DNA from: Aminipila sp051883075
Lineage (GTDB): Bacteria > Bacillota > Clostridia > Peptostreptococcales > Anaerovoracaceae
Reading direction: 5' to 3'
Assembly: GCA_051883075.1 (NCBI GenBank)
Contig: JBJETA010000123.1
Location: 1 to 38,204, forward strand
DNA: 38,204 bases
Every line of letters starts with the position of its first letter. Position 1 is the first letter of the stretch. Shown here piece by piece: positions 1-8,641 of this stretch. The position numbers were made by a program, and so were the translations under genes. The notes under the pieces are model-generated. The model did no database searches. It worked only from the letters and a program-made list of their open reading frames with translations, and was not told the DNA's origin.

Positions 1-309
1 TACCTCACGCTTTACTATACCCTTTGCTGTGGCAGGGTCTTCCATCTGTTCACATATAGCGACCTTGTAGCCCTTTTCCACAAGCTTGGCAATATAAGTA
101 TCTGCGGAATGAAAAGGGACTCCGCACATGGGAGCCCTTTCCTCTTGACCGCAGTTTTTTCCCGTCAAGGTTATTTCCATTTCACGAGATGCGGTGATGG
201 CATCATCGAAAAACATTTCATAAAAATCGCCGAGCCTAAAGAACAAGATACAGTCCTGATAATTTTCTTTTATCTCCATGTACTGCTGCATCATAGGTGT
301 TAATTGCAT
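1..309 (-). CDS. mutS: DNA mismatch repair protein MutS, N-terminal fragment
   Basis: Reading the minus strand from 309 gives 103 codons open to the window edge, so only the start of the gene is present. The protein begins MQLTPMMQQYMEIKE and continues with FFRLGDFYEMFFDDA, LTGKNCGQEERAPMCGVPFH and LVEKGYKVAICEQMEDP. These are hallmark segments of the MutS mismatch-recognition domain I, including the Phe-x-Glu-type wedge (FYEMF) that contacts the mispaired base. MutS is a cytosolic ATPase that finds mismatches and recruits MutL. The start is supported by AAAGGAG about 11 bases upstream. The gene follows the aminotransferase by 36 bases and may share its transcript. ATPase and clamp domains lie outside the window. 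Confidence 0.95.
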   Translation of the reverse strand, partial: MQLTPMMQQYMEIKENYQDCILFFRLGDFYEMFFDDAITASREMEITLTGKNCGQEERAPMCGVPFHSADTYIAKLVEKGYKVAICEQMEDPATAKGIVKREV

Positions 310-345
310 TATTCTTTATACTCCTTTGGTTTTATACCGATTATT

Positions 346-1545
346 TTATTTGTGTCCCAATGCCTTGTACTTTTCAAGACCTAATCTGATAAGCTCGCAG
401 CCTCTTACAAGGTCTTCCTTTTTAAGAACAGATGCGATTCTGATTTCATCCTTTCCTAAGCCCTTAGTAGCATAGAAGCCCTGGATTGGTGCAAACATAA
501 CAGTTTCACCGTTATCATCAAATTCAGTTAACAGCCATACAAGGAAGTCTTCTGCACTTTCTACAGGAAGTTTAACCATCATGTAGAATGCTCCGCCAGG
601 CTTGTTGCATACTACTCCAGGAATCTTCATGATTTCTTCGTAAGCAGCATCTCTTCTTGCTTCGTATTCAACCTTAACTTCGTTGAAGTATGATGGATCT
701 AATTCATAAAGTGCAGTTGCACCGATCATATCAAGAGTTGGGCAGCACAGACGTCCCTGAGCAAGCTTCATAGTGTTTGACATAAGTTCTTCGTTCTTTG
801 ATACGATACATCCGATTCTTGCACCGCATGCTGAGAATCTCTTTGATACTGAGTCAACAATGATAACTCTGTCTTCTACATCTTCAAACTGTCCGAATGA
901 AGACATATCTTTTCCGTCATAAACGAATTCTCTGTAAACTTCGTCAGCAATAATCCATAAGTCGTGTTTCTTTGCAACATCGGCAATAACTCTCATTTCT
1001 TCATGTGAAAGAATTGTTCCTGTTGGGTTGCCTGGGTTTACAAGTGAAATAGCTCTTGTTCTGTCTGTGATAAGCTTTTCGATTCTGTCAGCAAAAGCAA
1101 ACTTATAGCCTTCTTCTGCAGTTGTTGTGATAGGAACAAGCTTGCCTCCTGCCTGTGCGATAAATGTCTGATAGTTTGTATAGAAAGGCTCAGGAACAAG
1201 AACTTCATCCTGATAGTCAAGCAGGCATGTGTAAATCATGCTTAAAGCTTCTGAACCGCCGTTTGTAATCATAACGTTCTTTCTTTCAATATTCATTCCA
1301 AAACGTGAGAAATACTTTGCGATAGCATCCTGAAGCTGTACAAGTCCGCCTGATTCAGCATAAGCCAATACTTCTGAATCAAAGCCTCTTACTGCTTCCA
1401 TAAATGCTTTTGGAGTCTTAATATCAGGCTGACCAATGTTTAAGTGGTAAACCTTCTTACCCTTTGCTTTTGCTTCGATAGCGTACACATTGAATTTTCT
1501 GATTGGTGAGAACTGCATGTCCTGCACTTTTTGTGATAGTCTCAT
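346..1545 (-). CDS. Class I/II PLP-dependent aminotransferase (aspartate-aminotransferase type)
   Basis: A 399-residue fold-type I aminotransferase, the usual length for the AspC/AspB group. Visible motifs are the NGGSEAL cofactor phosphate region near residue 95, NPGNPTG at 170-176, the DEVY motif at 201-204 whose Asp and Tyr hold the pyridine ring, and SVSKR with the Schiff-base Lys235. An Arg for the substrate carboxylate lies in the DEIRIAS segment near the C terminus. It would transfer an amino group between an amino acid and 2-oxoglutarate in the cytosol; the exact substrate cannot be read from sequence. The start has AAGGAG about 9 bases upstream. It sits between tlyA and mutS, where Bacillus instead carries argR-recN, so it appears to be an insertion in this conserved block. 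A second, only distantly similar aminotransferase lies at 24672-25835. Confidence 0.9.
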   Translation of the reverse strand: MRLSQKVQDMQFSPIRKFNVYAIEAKAKGKKVYHLNIGQPDIKTPKAFMEAVRGFDSEVLAYAESGGLVQLQDAIAKYFSRFGMNIERKNVMITNGGSEALSMIYTCLLDYQDEVLVPEPFYTNYQTFIAQAGGKLVPITTTAEEGYKFAFADRIEKLITDRTRAISLVNPGNPTGTILSHEEMRVIADVAKKHDLWIIADEVYREFVYDGKDMSSFGQFEDVEDRVIIVDSVSKRFSACGARIGCIVSKNEELMSNTMKLAQGRLCCPTLDMIGATALYELDPSYFNEVKVEYEARRDAAYEEIMKIPGVVCNKPGGAFYMMVKLPVESAEDFLVWLLTEFDDNGETVMFAPIQGFYATKGLGKDEIRIASVLKKEDLVRGCELIRLGLEKYKALGHK

Positions 1546-1617
1546 TTTCTTAACTTCTCCTTTTCATAATAAAGATGTTTTTAATTAATTTTGAAATATA
1601 TTGAAAAAATCAAAAAC

Positions 1618-2424
1618 CTAATCAAGTGTTTCGTGTGACATATCGGCTATGGCCTCTACCATGTCATCACAAAAATCTTCCGAGCAAACCTTTTTCAGAT
1701 GAAGCAGATATTCAATGTTGCCCTTTGCACCGGTTACAGGTGAAAAGGTGAGTCCGTGAGGATACAGACCGTTATCCTGTGCATAGCCTATAACTTTTCT
1801 GATAACCTCTTTATGTACATTGATATCTCTTACGATGCCCTTTTTCCCTACCTGTTCTCTTCCGGCTTCAAACTGCGGTTTCACAAGGCATACTATGCTG
1901 CCGTCCTGTGAAAGCATTTTTGAAGCAACGGGAAGCACCAGCTTTAAGGAAATGAACGATACATCAATACTTATAAAATCAATATCCTTATCAACAGTCT
2001 CAAGGTCAAGATGACGGATATTGGTTTTTTCCATATTTACAACTCTTTCATCATTTCTGAGCTTCCAGTCAAGCTGACCGTACCCTACATCTATTGCAAA
2101 TACCTTTACTGCTCCCTTTTGAAGCATGCAGTCGGTAAATCCTCCCGTTGAAGCTCCTATATCGGCACAAACGGCACCTTCAAGCTGAAAAACAAATTCC
2201 TTAAGAGCCTTTTCAAGCTTTAATCCACCCCTGCTTACATAAGGGCATATATCTTCTTTTACAAAGAACTCAGAAGTATCGCTTACAGCTGTACCCGCTT
2301 TATCGATTCTCTGTCCGTCAACATAGACAATACCTGCCATAATGGCACTTTTCGCCTTTTCCCTGGACTGGAAAAATCCTTTTTCCACCAATATAACATC
2401 AAGCCTATCTTTCAATAAAGTCAC
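1618..2424 (-). CDS. tlyA: TlyA family 2'-O-methyltransferase (S4 domain, FtsJ-like)
   Basis: The 268-residue protein has an N-terminal S4 RNA-binding domain (about residues 6-65, with RLDVILVEKGFFQSREKAK and MAGIVYVDGQ). An FtsJ/RrmJ-like Rossmann methyltransferase follows, with SAM motif DIGASTGGFTD at 88-98. Length and order match the TlyA/YqxC family. In mycobacteria TlyA 2'-O-methylates rRNA cytidines; in Firmicutes the target is less certain. The first codon is GTG, overlapping the end of dxs by 20 bases, with GAAAGGGTG just upstream; a TTG three codons later is an alternative start. Overlap with dxs suggests translational coupling. The placement after ispA-dxs is the classic Firmicute arrangement. 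Confidence 0.92.
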   Translation of the reverse strand: MTLLKDRLDVILVEKGFFQSREKAKSAIMAGIVYVDGQRIDKAGTAVSDTSEFFVKEDICPYVSRGGLKLEKALKEFVFQLEGAVCADIGASTGGFTDCMLQKGAVKVFAIDVGYGQLDWKLRNDERVVNMEKTNIRHLDLETVDKDIDFISIDVSFISLKLVLPVASKMLSQDGSIVCLVKPQFEAGREQVGKKGIVRDINVHKEVIRKVIGYAQDNGLYPHGLTFSPVTGAKGNIEYLLHLKKVCSEDFCDDMVEAIADMSHETLD

Positions 2425-4285
2425 GCACCCTTTCTGCTATACCTTCCGCATCTAATTTGTATTTGCTGAATAATGCCCGGTCATCTCCATGCTCCACAAA
2501 GCGGTCAGGCCATCCCACGGTTCTGGCAGGCAGATTTATATCGTTGTTTGACAGCAAAGCCAGGAGCTGCTGTCCGAAACCGCCTGTAAGGACATTATCC
2601 TCAACTGTCATTATTCTTTTCGTTTTTGAAGCAGCAGCTAAAATAGAATCCTTATCAAAAGGCTTTATACATCTCACATTTACAAGACCTATATCAATGC
2701 CTTCATTTCTTAAAGCGAGACATGCCTCGTAAGCTATGGAAACCATTTTGCCTGTTGCAAATACAGTAATTTCAGAGCCTTCAAAGATTGTTTTATTTTT
2801 GACAATATCTCCGTAATCTCCTCCGTATACGGAAGAAAAATCCAAAGCCTCACCTCGAGGATACCTTATTGAACAAGGTCCGTCAAGAGTAAAAGCATAT
2901 TCAAGCATGGCTTCAAGCTCACTGCCGTCAGCAGGAACCAGTACTACCATATTCGGCATCTGTGTGGTATATGATAAATCAAAAACACCATGGTGTGTTT
3001 CTCCGTCCGCACCGACATTGCCGCCTCTGTCCAGGGCAAATACCACAGGAAGATTCTGCATGCATACATCAATCATCATCTGATCGTAAGCCCTCTGCAG
3101 GAATGTGGAATATATGGATACTACAGGTCTGTGACCATGCACTGCAAGCCCTGCGGCAAAGGAAACTGCATGCCCCTCCGCAATGCCTACATCAAAAATC
3201 CTTTCAGGATAAGTTTTAGCAAACCGGTCTAATCCCGTACCGCTGATCATGGCAGCGCATACGGAAACTATTTTCTCATTTTTTTCGGCAAGCTCAATCA
3301 TTTTGTTGCCGAATACCTGTGAGTAAGATAGCCCTGTGGATGATTTTAAAGGCAACCCTGTGGAAGGGTTAAACGGTGCAACACCGTGGAATTTGTCAGG
3401 ACTTTTCTCTGAATTGCGGTATCCCTTGCCCTTTTTTGTATGAACATGAAGGATTACCGGACCCTCCATATTCTTTGCAAGCATAAGCGCAGTAATCAAA
3501 TCTTCTATATTGTGCCCGTCAAAAGGTCCCATATATTTGAATCCCAGCTCTTCAAATAAGGCTCCTTCAACCATGGCATATTTTATTGAATCCCTGAAAT
3601 GCTCAATACCGGAATAAAGGCTTTCACCTACACCCGGTATGCCCTTCAAAGTCTTTTTTACTGATTTTTTAAAATCAAGATAAGTATGTGACATACGGAG
3701 CTGGCTCAAATGCTGTGACAAACCTCCGATATTCGGAGATATGGACATGCCGTTGTCATTTATTACAATAATCATTTTTGACTTTGAAGCACCTACATTG
3801 TTCATAGCTTCAAATGCCAAACCTCCCGTAAGTGACCCGTCTCCGATAACGGCTACAACGGAAAAATCTTCTCCGTTTAAATCTCTTGAAGCAACAATAC
3901 CTGCTGCCGCAGATATTGAATTGCTGCTGTGTCCTGTATCAAAACAGTCATGCGGACTTTCTTCCCTCTTCGGGAAACCGCTGATACCGCCGTACTGTCT
4001 CAGCGTACTGAATTTATCAGCACGGCCTGTAAGTATTTTGTGGACATACGACTGATGTCCGACATCCCATATGATTTTGTCCCTGGGACTGTCAAAAACT
4101 GTATGAAGAGCTATTGTAAGCTCTACGACTCCAAGATTTGAAGCCAGATGTCCTCCCGTTTTTGATACGTTTTCTATTAAAAAATCTCTGATTTCATAAG
4201 ATAGCAGGTCTAATTCTTTGTTAGACATCTTTTTCAGGTCTGCAGGAAAGTTTCCTGTTGTCAGACTCACTTTATATTCTCCCAT
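2405..4285 (-). CDS. dxs: 1-deoxy-D-xylulose-5-phosphate synthase
   Basis: The 626-residue thiamine-diphosphate enzyme condenses pyruvate and glyceraldehyde 3-phosphate to DXP, the entry step of the MEP isoprenoid pathway. Visible marks are HLASNLGVVELTIALH and WDVGHQ in the N-terminal domain, the cofactor motif GDGSLTGGLAFEAMNN ending in VINDN, and the catalytic-Glu segment GIAEGHA in the central transketolase-like domain. DRGGNVGADGETHHG and a transketolase C-terminal domain follow. Length is typical. It lies 52 bases after ispA and overlaps tlyA. The best Shine-Dalgarno (AAAGGAG) is about 26 bases from the ATG, which is far; no better start was seen, so the exact N terminus is slightly uncertain. 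Confidence 0.97.
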   Translation of the reverse strand: MGEYKVSLTTGNFPADLKKMSNKELDLLSYEIRDFLIENVSKTGGHLASNLGVVELTIALHTVFDSPRDKIIWDVGHQSYVHKILTGRADKFSTLRQYGGISGFPKREESPHDCFDTGHSSNSISAAAGIVASRDLNGEDFSVVAVIGDGSLTGGLAFEAMNNVGASKSKMIIVINDNGMSISPNIGGLSQHLSQLRMSHTYLDFKKSVKKTLKGIPGVGESLYSGIEHFRDSIKYAMVEGALFEELGFKYMGPFDGHNIEDLITALMLAKNMEGPVILHVHTKKGKGYRNSEKSPDKFHGVAPFNPSTGLPLKSSTGLSYSQVFGNKMIELAEKNEKIVSVCAAMISGTGLDRFAKTYPERIFDVGIAEGHAVSFAAGLAVHGHRPVVSIYSTFLQRAYDQMMIDVCMQNLPVVFALDRGGNVGADGETHHGVFDLSYTTQMPNMVVLVPADGSELEAMLEYAFTLDGPCSIRYPRGEALDFSSVYGGDYGDIVKNKTIFEGSEITVFATGKMVSIAYEACLALRNEGIDIGLVNVRCIKPFDKDSILAAASKTKRIMTVEDNVLTGGFGQQLLALLSNNDINLPARTVGWPDRFVEHGDDRALFSKYKLDAEGIAERVRDFIER

Positions 4286-4337
4286 ACCGTTTATATATCT
4301 GCTTAAAGATATCTTCTCCTTTACATATACATAGTGT

Positions 4338-5234
4338 TTATTTGCCGCGGACTTCCATCTTCAGAGCAAGAGTATTGAAAAACTCAGCTTCGTCATAATA
4401 AGGTTCAAGGAAAGAAACTGCTGTTTCAGTAAGCTCCTTGAGATATGCCTTACAATGCTCTATATCATAGAGACAAGGATATGTCGCCTTGTGTTTCTTT
4501 TCATCATTTCCTGCTTTTTTACCCATTTCTTCTTCGTTGCCGCATATATCAAGAATATCATCTGCAATCTGAAAAGCAAGACCCAGATTTTCGGCATAGC
4601 CTGTAAGATCTCTCAGCTGCTGTTCATTAGCGCCTCCTATATATGCTCCTGCACGGACTGCAGCAATTATAAGTGCCGCGGTCTTGTTAAGATGTATATA
4701 GTCGAGCATTTCTTTTGAACACTGCTTATTTTCAGCTTCAATGTCGGCAACCTGACCGGCAACCATGCCTCTGCAGCCTGAACTTTTTGACATTTCATAG
4801 ATGGCCCTGATACGACGTTTAAGCTTTGTAGGGTCATCAAGATAAAGAAGCATATCCTTATTCATAGCTTCAAAAGCTGATGTTAAAAGACCGTCACCTG
4901 CAAGAATGGCCATAGCTTCACCATAAACCATATGGTTGGTAGGCATACCTCTTCTGAGCTCGTCGTCATCCATGGCAGGCAGATCGTCATGAATCAGCGA
5001 ATAAGTGTGAATGTATTCTATGGCACACGCATACGGAATTGCAGCCTGAATATCCCCTCCTACAAACTCACAGGCAGCCAGAAGAAGCACAGGCCTTATT
5101 CTCTTGCCTCCCGCTGTCAGACTGTATTTCATGGACTCATACAGAGTTATGCTTTTATGGTCTATTTCAGGCAGGAAATCCATAATATGTTCGTCTATAA
5201 TGCTTTTATATTCTGAATAAGATAAATTAGTCAT
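4338..5234 (-). CDS. ispA: Polyprenyl synthetase, farnesyl diphosphate synthase type
   Basis: A 298-residue trans-prenyltransferase. The first Asp-rich motif is DDLPAMDDDE starting at D83, and the second is DDILD in LAFQIADDILDICG. GGKRIRPVL near 42-50 binds the isopentenyl diphosphate. Tyr78, five residues before the first Asp, is the aromatic residue that in bacterial FPP synthases limits chain length to C15, so FPP synthase is favoured over a long-chain enzyme. It adds isopentenyl units to make FPP for undecaprenyl and other lipids. AAAGGAGG precedes the ATG, and xseB ends 12 bases upstream. Confidence 0.94.
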   Translation of the reverse strand: MTNLSYSEYKSIIDEHIMDFLPEIDHKSITLYESMKYSLTAGGKRIRPVLLLAACEFVGGDIQAAIPYACAIEYIHTYSLIHDDLPAMDDDELRRGMPTNHMVYGEAMAILAGDGLLTSAFEAMNKDMLLYLDDPTKLKRRIRAIYEMSKSSGCRGMVAGQVADIEAENKQCSKEMLDYIHLNKTAALIIAAVRAGAYIGGANEQQLRDLTGYAENLGLAFQIADDILDICGNEEEMGKKAGNDEKKHKATYPCLYDIEHCKAYLKELTETAVSFLEPYYDEAEFFNTLALKMEVRGK

Positions 5235-5246
5235 AATACGCCTCCT

Positions 5247-5438
5247 TTACTCTTTCGAGTAAACCTCTATTTTCTGCTTCGCTTCATTTAAAATTTCCCT
5301 GCATTGGTTATAAAACTCAATACCCTGCTCAAAGCTTGTCAGAGCATCTTCTAAAGAAACATTTTCGCTTTTCAGATTTTCAGCGGAAAGTTCAAGCTTT
5401 TCAAGTGCCTCCTCAAAGGACAGTTTCTTTTTTGCCAT
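5247..5438 (-). CDS. xseB: Exodeoxyribonuclease VII small subunit
   Basis: A 63-residue protein with the family signature SFEEALEKLELSAENLKSE followed by SLEDALTSFEQGIEFY. The whole chain is predicted to be a helical hairpin. XseB subunits bind XseA to form the single-strand-specific exonuclease VII. Length is right for the family (about 60-80). The gene starts 2 bases after the xseA stop and ends 12 bases before ispA, so it is embedded in the operon. Confidence 0.95.
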   Translation of the reverse strand: MAKKKLSFEEALEKLELSAENLKSENVSLEDALTSFEQGIEFYNQCREILNEAKQKIEVYSKE

Positions 5439-5440
5439 AT

Positions 5441-6652
5441 CTAAATACCTTTCTTTATATCAACTACAGTACCGGTTACTTTACCGTCATACATAATTGT
5501 GGAAAAAACATCGCCTTGACTGAGCTTTTCCACGGTATTTACAGGTTTGCCCTCTTTATCCGTTACCAAACTGTAGCCTCTTTTCATAATGTTTCTGGGA
5601 TTTAACGCTTCAAGCTGTTCTTTTGCGCTGTTCACCCTGACATTTTTATTATATATCAAATTGTTCATACAGGTAACCATTTCTTTATAATGCCCTTCAA
5701 TATTATTTATGTGCATGTTTACCCTGTTTTCAAGCCTTCCGTGCAGAGCCTCCACATTGCATGACTGAAGGCGTAGTTCCTTATATCTCAATACCTCGAA
5801 AAGCCTGCTTTCAAGTCCGGCTTTAAGCTGTGAAATATATTGCCTTAGTTCACTAACATCAGGAACAGCAATCTGTGCGGCAGCAGTAGGAGTTTCAGCT
5901 CTCCTGTCTGCCACGAAATCCGCTATGGTGAAATCAATTTCATGTCCTACAGCGGAAATGACCGGTATTTCTGAATCAAATATCGCTCTTGCAACTATTT
6001 CCTCATTGAAAGCCCACAACTCCTCCATAGAGCCGCCGCCTCTGCCGGTGATAATAACATCAGTATCAGGAAACTTCAGGTTAATCTGTTTTATAGCTTC
6101 GGCTATATCCGGAGCCGCACCGGGTCCCTGCACAAGCACGGGATAAACAAGAACATCCACTATATTGTTTCTGTTCTTTATAATCTTGAGAATGTCCCGT
6201 ACAGCCGCACCGGTTTCCGAAGTTACAACCGCAACCTTCCTTGGAAAAAATGGCAGAGGTTTTTTATATTTTTCATCAAAAAGTCCTTCCTTTGAAAGCT
6301 TTTCTTTAAGCTTTTCAAAAGCAATGCTGAGATTTCCGATGCCGGATACCCGGATGTCTCTGATATTGAGGGAATAAGTCCCCCCTTTTTCATACAGGTA
6401 TATATAGCCATCGGCTGTAATTTCCATACCGTCATCAAGCTGGAATCTCAGCTGTCGGAACCTGTCCGAAGGCAGAAAACAGTTTATTTTGCTGTTCTCA
6501 TCCTTCAGAGTGAAATATACATGACCGGAGCCGTGAAACTTAAGATTTGATATCTCCCCTATAACAGAAACATTTCCCAGCAGAGGATCAGTTTGCAGTA
6601 TTCTTTTTATATATCCGTTCAATTGTGAAACCTTAACGGGTTTCATAGCCAT
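5441..6652 (-). CDS. xseA: Exodeoxyribonuclease VII large subunit
   Basis: From the ATG at 6652 the product has 403 residues, beginning MAMKPVKVSQLNGYIKRIL, the usual XseA N terminus. An OB-fold DNA-binding domain comes first (LGNVSVIGEISNLKFHGSGHVYFTLKD). The catalytic core follows with RGGGSMEELWAFN and SAVGHEIDFTIADFVADRRAETPTAAA, then a coiled-coil region that carries the small subunits. GGGAGG lies 8 bases before this ATG. An upstream in-frame ATG at 6694 would add 14 unrelated residues inside the preceding gene and is not preferred; ATG at 6646 is a further option. The start overlaps the TsaD-like gene by 20 bases. Confidence 0.95.
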   Translation of the reverse strand: MAMKPVKVSQLNGYIKRILQTDPLLGNVSVIGEISNLKFHGSGHVYFTLKDENSKINCFLPSDRFRQLRFQLDDGMEITADGYIYLYEKGGTYSLNIRDIRVSGIGNLSIAFEKLKEKLSKEGLFDEKYKKPLPFFPRKVAVVTSETGAAVRDILKIIKNRNNIVDVLVYPVLVQGPGAAPDIAEAIKQINLKFPDTDVIITGRGGGSMEELWAFNEEIVARAIFDSEIPVISAVGHEIDFTIADFVADRRAETPTAAAQIAVPDVSELRQYISQLKAGLESRLFEVLRYKELRLQSCNVEALHGRLENRVNMHINNIEGHYKEMVTCMNNLIYNKNVRVNSAKEQLEALNPRNIMKRGYSLVTDKEGKPVNTVEKLSQGDVFSTIMYDGKVTGTVVDIKKGI

Positions 6653-7679
6653 AAGCCTTTCCTCCCAACAGAGCCGTTCCCACAGCGTTGTCACCTGACA
6701 GCTCCTGCCTTCCGAACTGTATGTTTATATCAGACCTTTCAAAATGTCTGATGATTTTTTCGCTGATGTATCTGCTGCATGAAACTCCGCCCGCAAAAAT
6801 AATATCTTTTATTCCGGTGCTTTCTGAGGCGGCAGCCGTTACATTGATAACTGTATCGGATATTTTGTCAAAAAGCTCAAGAACAAGAAGTTCTGCTTTT
6901 TCCGCTTCAAATAAGGTATTTCCCGGATTGCTTTCAATGGATTTAAAACCTTCTATAAGCCTTCCTGCCTGTGTCTCAATTCCTGAAAGGTTAAAAAACA
7001 ATCCGTCTGTTTTTATTTTTGTGAGCTGCTTTGCATATTTTTCATAATTTGTATATGAGTTTAAAACCAGCTTGTCCATTTCCTCTCCGGCAGGGAAACA
7101 CATACCGAGAAGAACTCCTGCCCTGTCTATGACCTGACCGAAGGAAATGTCCTTGCTTCCGCCTATTATCTCAACGGAAAACTGCTGCTTTTCGGAACCG
7201 TCACAGGTGTCCTCATAGTGATTTAAGCTCTCCACCCGGAGAAGTTCACAGGTCCCGCCTGACATATGCCACGCAAGAAACGGTTTTTCTCCGGTTATGC
7301 ACGTAGTGCTTCTGACAGCCTCTATATGCCCTTCCTGATGGGAAAAGGTATAGAAAGGAATATCCAGTGATGCGGCAACTGCTTTTCCAAAACCAAAGCC
7401 GGCTTTAAAACACGGCATATAAGAGCCCTGAACCGGTCTTGGCCTGTCCGATGCTGCCACAGCAGCAAATTCAAACCCTTTTCCTCTTAAGGCTTCAAAT
7501 AAAACAGGAAGGTTTTCCGTATGCTGAAAAAGGGCGTCAGACTGCCTCAGGCCTCTTTCACCCTTTTTTACCTTCAGCAGCTTTCTCTCATCAAGAGCAA
7601 TATTGCCGTCAATATCAACTACGGAAACGGATGTTCTGTAGTTACTGGTATCAATACCGAGTATATGTTTTCTGCTCAT
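6633..7679 (-). CDS. TsaD/Kae1-like paralogue of unknown function
   Basis: A 348-residue ASKHA-fold protein clearly related to TsaD/Kae1/Gcp, the enzyme that transfers threonylcarbamoyl to A37 of tRNAs, but divergent from it. Recognisable parts are ILGIDTSNYRTSV (the TsaD ESSCDDT segment, altered), HQEGH with candidate metal ligands His114 and His118, and MSGG at 139-142. FGQVIDRAG at 180-188 with Asp185, GGVSCSRY near 298-304 and SGDNAVG with Asp330 come later. The metal triad His-His-Asp is therefore intact, while the DDAxGEAxDK nucleotide loop of TsaD is shortened. It starts 2 bases after nusB and overlaps xseA. A bona fide TsaD is expected elsewhere; this is probably a Clostridia-specific paralogue annotated as Kae1-like. 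Confidence 0.8.
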   Translation of the reverse strand: MSRKHILGIDTSNYRTSVSVVDIDGNIALDERKLLKVKKGERGLRQSDALFQHTENLPVLFEALRGKGFEFAAVAASDRPRPVQGSYMPCFKAGFGFGKAVAASLDIPFYTFSHQEGHIEAVRSTTCITGEKPFLAWHMSGGTCELLRVESLNHYEDTCDGSEKQQFSVEIIGGSKDISFGQVIDRAGVLLGMCFPAGEEMDKLVLNSYTNYEKYAKQLTKIKTDGLFFNLSGIETQAGRLIEGFKSIESNPGNTLFEAEKAELLVLELFDKISDTVINVTAAASESTGIKDIIFAGGVSCSRYISEKIIRHFERSDINIQFGRQELSGDNAVGTALLGGKAYGYETR

Positions 7680-7681
7680 TT

Positions 7682-8086
7682 TTATGCTTCCGCCTGCTTT
7701 GCCAGTCTGCCCAAAATGCCGTTTACAAATTTACCGGAATCTTCACTTCCGAACTTTTTCGCAAGGTTTACAGCTTCGTTTATGGAAACTGAAGTGGGAA
7801 TGTCATCCATGTAAAGAAGTTCAGCTGCGGCAAGTCTTGTAACTGCCAGGTCAACCTTTCCCATTCTGTTCAGCTTCCAGTTCTCACTGGCAGAATCTAT
7901 AGCTTCGTCTATGGCTGCCCTGTTTTCAATAAAGTTTTTAAAAACAGTATCAATATATTCCTTCTGACCCTTTAAATCTGAATGCCCTTTGAAAAAGCTG
8001 GTTTTTATATCCTCTGAAAACTCTTTTTGTGCTTCCATCTGAAATAAAAGCTGCATCATCAGCTCTCTTGCTTCACTTCGTTTCAT
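7682..8086 (-). CDS. nusB: Transcription antitermination factor NusB
   Basis: From the ATG at 8086 the protein is 134 residues, starting MKRSEARELMMQLLFQ. It is all-helical and contains the conserved RMGKVDLAVTRLAAAELLYMDDIPTSVSINEAVNLAKKFGSEDSGKFVNGILGRLA block. NusB binds boxA RNA with NusE (ribosomal protein S10) and helps rRNA antitermination. AGGAGG lies 8 bases upstream; a longer reading to 8125 would overlap the Asp23 gene and is not supported. The Shine-Dalgarno overlaps the stop codon of the preceding gene, implying coupled translation. Confidence 0.95.
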   Translation of the reverse strand: MKRSEARELMMQLLFQMEAQKEFSEDIKTSFFKGHSDLKGQKEYIDTVFKNFIENRAAIDEAIDSASENWKLNRMGKVDLAVTRLAAAELLYMDDIPTSVSINEAVNLAKKFGSEDSGKFVNGILGRLAKQAEA

Positions 8087-8087
8087 A

Positions 8088-8459
8088 TCAATCCTCCTGC
8101 TCTGAAAAGTGTACGCCCTGAACATGAATATTTATAGCCTTAACACTTATATCAGTTATTTTTCCAAGTTCTTTTTTTACGTTTTTCTGGATGTTCCATG
8201 CAACTTCGGGAATTTTCACTCCGTAGTCAACAGTCACATACATATCTATAACGATTTCATCATTTTCTTTTGAAAGCTTTATGCCTTTTCCTTTTTTGGA
8301 AGACTCTTTGCCAAGCAGGTTCTTTGAAATAGTTTCAGTAAGCCCGCCGGTTAAGCCGGCAACGCCTTTTATTTCAAGTGCGGCATTTATAATACAGGAG
8401 ATAAATACTTCTTCTGAAATCTTTACCGCACCTAATTTTTCTTCATGTTCAATATTCAT
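8088..8459 (-). CDS. Asp23/Gls24 family protein (YqhY-like)
   Basis: A 123-residue Asp23-family protein. It has GAVKISEEVFISCIINAALEIKGVAGL, the usual opening, then IVIDMYVTVDYGVKIPEVAWNIQKNVKKEL and the terminal INIHVQGVHF. The family is cytosolic or envelope-associated. The copy next to nusB corresponds by position to Bacillus YqhY, which is linked to control of acetyl-CoA carboxylase; accB-accC are not present here, so that role is only inferred. GGAG lies 5 bases before the ATG. It is the first gene after the spoIIIA terminator and probably the first gene of the nusB-xse-isp transcript. Confidence 0.9.
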   Translation of the reverse strand: MNIEHEEKLGAVKISEEVFISCIINAALEIKGVAGLTGGLTETISKNLLGKESSKKGKGIKLSKENDEIVIDMYVTVDYGVKIPEVAWNIQKNVKKELGKITDISVKAINIHVQGVHFSEQED

Positions 8460-8569
8460 AAAAACTCCAACAATTTAAACTGTATAATATATTTTTTCAA
8501 CGTCGAATTTCAATGCTTTGTAAAAAAACGTATTATAAATCATTATAACAGAAAGAAGAAGCTAAAACA

Positions 8570-8608
8570 AGCCTGCACATATCTTATGTACAGGCCCGGA
8601 AGCAGGCT
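8570..8608 (-). terminator. Hairpin terminator after spoIIIAH
   Basis: On the minus strand AGCCTGC (8602-8608) pairs with GCAGGCT (8570-8576) and is followed by TGTTTTAG. The stem is GC-rich with a long, itself partly pairable loop. It lies downstream of spoIIIAH and upstream of the Asp23 gene. The T-tract is short, so strength is uncertain. The rest of 8460-8641 shows only AT-rich sequence expected to hold the Asp23-nusB promoter; no clear hexamers were assigned. Confidence 0.6.
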
Positions 8609-8641
8609 GTTATATTTGTTGTTATAAAAGTATTATACGCC

